A DNA stretch of 7,560 nt from Pelobacter sp. UBA6812 (GTDB lineage Bacteria; Desulfobacterota; Desulfuromonadia; Desulfuromonadales; Syntrophotaleaceae): contig DKEW01000054.1 of NCBI GenBank assembly GCA_002452265.1, forward strand, positions 1 to 7,560, in the 5' to 3' direction. Made by a program: the position numbers and the translations under genes. Position 1 is the stretch's first letter. Each line of letters begins with the position of its first letter. The notes beneath the pieces are model-generated. The model had not been told where the DNA came from. It ran no database searches and saw only the letters and a list, made by a program, of their open reading frames with translations. This document shows positions 4,913 to 7,560 of this stretch, piece by piece.

Positions 4913-7327
4913 ATGGAAAACTCTAACGAAAACAATAGCTACTCCTACCTGGAGGAAGAAGAAGTCCACCTTCAGGATTATATCAACGTACTATTTCGCC
5001 GGCGCAAATCGTTTGTGTTTGCTTTTTGTGCCATCTTTTTAGGGGTAGCTCTCTATACTTTTTTCGTCAGCCCGTTGTATGAGGCCAAAGCCACGTTGCA
5101 TGTACGAGACGACAAAGTCAAAGGCAATGGTGTCCTTGATGACCTTGGTCTGAGTCGTGAAAATCCCATCGAAACCGAAATCGAAATCCTGCGTTCCCGT
5201 ACGAATATCGAAGAAGTCGTACGGCGCCTGCATCTGGATTGGGATATTGAAAAATCCTCCGACGATCTCACTTTTCAGGTTTTGGATTTTGCCTCTACGG
5301 CCAAGGAGCCGCGCTATACCATTTCTGTTATCGATGGCCAACGTTACCAGGTACGCGACGCCGACGACAGGCTGATTGGGGAAGGGCGCTCGGGTCACCT
5401 GCTCAAGGCAGCCGGATTCCGGTTGCTCATCGACGATCTCAAAGGGGAAAAAGGGCAGGAATTCGAGTTGTCGATGCGGCCGTTTAATGATCAGGTGCAG
5501 AGCCTTCGCACGGCTATTAATGCCTCCGAGGTCGGCAAGGGTACCAATATTATTCAACTGGCCTACCGTAATAACGATCCCGCTCTGGCCAGCGCGGTGG
5601 TAAATGCCCTGGCCAATGTCTACCTGGAGCGCAATGTTCTTTTAAAATCCGAAGAAGCCAACAAGTCGGTGGAATTCATCGACAAGCAACTTCAGTCGGT
5701 GAGGGAAAACCTTGATACCACCGAGGAACAACTTGCGGCCTACAAAAGTGCTTCGGGCGTTATCGAGATGGGTAACGAGGCGACCAGTTTGTTGGACCTG
5801 CTCACCGGTAAGGAAAAAGAACTCGCTAGCGTCGATCTTATACGGCGCCAGGCCCAATTCGCCGTTGAGTCATTGCAAAATGCCATGGCGGAGCAAAAAG
5901 GCTACGTCCCCGCTGTCCTGATGGACGATCCCGTGGTCGCTTCCATGGGCCAGAAACTTGCCGCTCTCGAAGTTGAAAAACAGCGCCTTCTTGTCGATAT
6001 GACCGAAAGGCATCCAGACGTACAAGCCGTGCAGGGGCAGATAGCTCAGGTTCAGAAAAAATTGTTGTCGACCTATGAGCAGCTCTTATCCGGTCTGAAT
6101 AAGCAAGCCGATACGGTGCGTCAGGATCTGCAGCGCTACGAAGCCCGCGTTCGTCAATTGCCTGCTGCCGAGCGTGATCTTGCGCGCTTGACCCGGCGCT
6201 CCACGGTCAATGCCGATATCTACATCTTCATGCTGCAAAAACATGAAGAAGCGCGCCTTGCTCGTGCCGCGACCATCAGTAACGTCAACATCATCGATCC
6301 ATCTATTGTACCCGATCGTCCCATTAAACCGCAAAAAGCCAAAAACTTGCTGTTGGGGCTTATCGTAGGTTGCATGGCCGGTATCGGTCTGGCCTTCCTG
6401 CTGGAATATCTTGACGATTCCATCAAAGACGGCGAACTTGCCAAGCGGGAAGTCGGTCTGCCGCTGTTGTCGGTCATTCCCTATATCGGCATCGATCGTA
6501 AAGGCAAAGACGCTCAAGCTCTCCTCGAGAGCAACAAAAGTCGGCGAGTACTTATCGCTCAATTTAAACCTAAATCGGCCGCCGCCGAAGCATTCCGCAG
6601 TTTACGAACCGCTCTGCACTTCTCCTCGTTGGGGCGGGAAAAGAAGGTTCTGCTGGTGACCAGCGCCTTTCCGGCAGAAGGTAAAACAACCATTTCCGGA
6701 AACTTGGCGGTAACCCTGGCCCAGACCGGTAACCGGGTTCTGCTGGTGGGCTGTGACCTGCGTAAACCCACCCTGCAGGATATGTTTGGTGGCACCGATT
6801 CGGGCGGTTTGACCGAGGTGCTGGTCGGCGATGCCAAAGTGGAGGACGTTATCAAGCCGACCGGATTGTTTCAGCTCGATTTCCTGCCATCCGGTGCCGT
6901 CCCGCCTAATCCCGCGGAGTTGCTCGATTCGGACCGGATGAAAAATCTCGTGAACGAGTTGCGGGATCAATATGATATTATCCTGCTCGATGCGCCACCG
7001 GTTTTGGCCGTTACCGATGCCACGATCCTTACCGCTCTGGCGGAACAGGTGGTCTGGGTCATGCAGGTTGGAGGCGTGTCCATCAAAGCGGCTCGCAGGG
7101 TAAAAGAAATCATGGACGCCACGAAGGCGCCTCTTGTAGGTTTTGTTCTCAATGACAAAACCCAGGCAGGGCAGGGTTATTATGGTAGCTATGGCGGTTA
7201 CGGCTCCTATGGTCGTTATGGCTATGGGTATGGTTACGGATATGGCTACTATCAACAGGAAAAGGTTGTAGAAAACCCCGGTATGATAAGTAGACTTATT
7301 GGCCGGGTGACCGATAAAAATAACTAA
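4913..7327 (+). CDS. Wzc-like polysaccharide co-polymerase / tyrosine autokinase
   Basis: This gene predicts an 804-residue inner-membrane protein that sets chain length and drives export of exopolysaccharide together with the Wza-like channel. The N-terminal Wzz domain begins with a cytoplasmic acidic segment, then transmembrane helix 1 (about 33-52). A long periplasmic region with coiled-coil stretches (about 245-440) and a GNVR-type end leads to the proline-rich motif IVPDRPIKP (465-473) and helix 2 (479-497). The cytoplasmic BY-kinase domain has Walker A SAFPAEGKTT (584-593, Lys591), Walker A' VLLVGCDLRKP (609-619) and Walker B IILLDAPP (689-696). In Walker A' the first Asp is replaced by Gly613, while Asp615 is kept. 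The tail carries 12 tyrosines in 25 residues (756-780), alternating with glycine: the autophosphorylation cluster. Kinase and Wzz parts are fused in one chain, as in proteobacteria. The start at 4913 follows TAGGAA at 4898-4903. The gene is intact. Confidence 0.93.
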   Translation: MENSNENNSYSYLEEEEVHLQDYINVLFRRRKSFVFAFCAIFLGVALYTFFVSPLYEAKATLHVRDDKVKGNGVLDDLGLSRENPIETEIEILRSRTNIEEVVRRLHLDWDIEKSSDDLTFQVLDFASTAKEPRYTISVIDGQRYQVRDADDRLIGEGRSGHLLKAAGFRLLIDDLKGEKGQEFELSMRPFNDQVQSLRTAINASEVGKGTNIIQLAYRNNDPALASAVVNALANVYLERNVLLKSEEANKSVEFIDKQLQSVRENLDTTEEQLAAYKSASGVIEMGNEATSLLDLLTGKEKELASVDLIRRQAQFAVESLQNAMAEQKGYVPAVLMDDPVVASMGQKLAALEVEKQRLLVDMTERHPDVQAVQGQIAQVQKKLLSTYEQLLSGLNKQADTVRQDLQRYEARVRQLPAAERDLARLTRRSTVNADIYIFMLQKHEEARLARAATISNVNIIDPSIVPDRPIKPQKAKNLLLGLIVGCMAGIGLAFLLEYLDDSIKDGELAKREVGLPLLSVIPYIGIDRKGKDAQALLESNKSRRVLIAQFKPKSAAAEAFRSLRTALHFSSLGREKKVLLVTSAFPAEGKTTISGNLAVTLAQTGNRVLLVGCDLRKPTLQDMFGGTDSGGLTEVLVGDAKVEDVIKPTGLFQLDFLPSGAVPPNPAELLDSDRMKNLVNELRDQYDIILLDAPPVLAVTDATILTALAEQVVWVMQVGGVSIKAARRVKEIMDATKAPLVGFVLNDKTQAGQGYYGSYGGYGSYGRYGYGYGYGYGYYQQEKVVENPGMISRLIGRVTDKNN

Positions 7328-7340
7328 AGATAATTTTTAT
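7314..7340 (+). terminator. Weak AT-rich hairpin at the end of the kinase gene
   Basis: ATAAAAAT (7314-7321) and ATTTTTAT (7333-7340) form an eight-pair stem spanning the stop codon. It has no GC pairs and no clean U-tract, so it is at best a poor terminator. The operon may continue to the right. Confidence 0.2.
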
Positions 7341-7372
7341 AATTTTCCGGTTATGCACTTGGCTTCAGTGAT

Positions 7373-7431
7373 TTGTTTTGCCCTTCGATCTTTAGCACTT
7401 TTGTGGGCCTTTGGGTCCATGGGGCAAACAA
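7373..7431. repeat. Inverted repeat TTGTTTTGCCC / GGGCAAACAA
   Basis: Bases 7373-7383 and 7422-7431 are complementary over ten pairs with one bulged T, around a centre of 38 bases. It lies between the kinase gene and the CACGAAG element. No function is evident. Confidence 0.45.
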
Positions 7432-7451
7432 CGCAGAATCTAAAAGCTGGG

Positions 7452-7555
7452 ACCACGAAGATCACAGAGGACACGAAGGGAAAAACTAAGGCTAGAAATA
7501 ACTATAAAGGTCTGTTTTGTAAGTATTTCTTCGTGCTCTTCGTGTCCTTCGTGGT
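7452..7555. repeat. CACGAAG inverted-repeat element
   Basis: The left arm (7452-7478) and the reverse complement of the right arm (7529-7555) match at 21 of 27 positions. Both begin with ACCACGAAG and end with CACGAAG. In the right arm CACGAAG occurs three times with a nine-base period. The unique centre is 50 bases. The phrase differs from the CACAGAG element at 1141-1267 by one or two bases per unit, and the left arm contains one CACAGAG, so the two belong to one family. Confidence 0.85.
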
Positions 7556-7560
7556 AAAAA

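Noticed and set aside
6602..7255. Minus-strand ORF of 217 residues opposite the kinase domain
   Set aside because: It is the reverse shadow of the Walker region and Tyr-Gly repeat; the Ile/Thr/Ala-rich start is the complement of the Tyr-Gly codons.
7452..7555. Terminal inverted repeats of an insertion sequence
   Set aside because: The arms enclose only about 50 bases with no transposase gene, and the same plan recurs with different phrases, so a non-coding repeat family fits better.

Overview
The window looks like a chromosomal segment of a Gram-negative bacterium, most plausibly a deltaproteobacterium of the Desulfuromonas/Pelobacter/Geobacter kind. The grounds are a hopanoid-type glycosyltransferase (HpnB), an outer-membrane polysaccharide export lipoprotein next to a Wzc-type tyrosine kinase, a sigma-54-like promoter, moderate GC content, and many intergenic inverted repeats built from short 8-9-base phrases (CACAGAG, CACGAAG, GATAAAGG). 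The taxonomic assignment is inference; no rRNA or other marker gene is present. All convincing genes are on the + strand.

Layout. Bases 1-60 are a 7-base tandem repeat ending just before the ribosome binding site of a nicotinamidase gene (80-652, pncA), an NAD-salvage enzyme. Bases 653-1436 hold no convincing gene. They contain a degenerate repeat around 883-976, a nested inverted repeat of CACAGAG phrases (1141-1267), a hairpin that reads as a minus-strand terminator (1320-1347), and a good sigma-70 promoter (1363-1392). The promoter drives hpnB (1437-2642, GTG start). A gene for an exported protein overlaps the end of hpnB (2617-3480); it resembles the C-terminal beta domain of secretins but lacks a full secretin body.

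A 186-base leader with a candidate sigma-54 promoter and two competing hairpins precedes a Wza-like export lipoprotein gene (3667-4734), which ends at a clear intrinsic terminator. A second inverted repeat (4771-4876) separates it from a Wzc-like chain-length regulator/tyrosine kinase gene with a tyrosine-glycine tail (4913-7327). A third inverted repeat (7452-7555) closes the window.

How they fit together. The export lipoprotein and the kinase are the standard outer-membrane and inner-membrane parts of a Wzx/Wzy-type exopolysaccharide secretion machine, so the right half is probably the start of an EPS or capsule locus continuing past base 7560. HpnB and the secretin-like protein form a separate two-gene unit just upstream, also concerned with the envelope. 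The nicotinamidase appears unrelated. The most unusual points are the hpnB/secretin-like pair, the terminator plus repeat placed between the two export genes, and the family of phrase-repeat elements filling the intergenic spaces.
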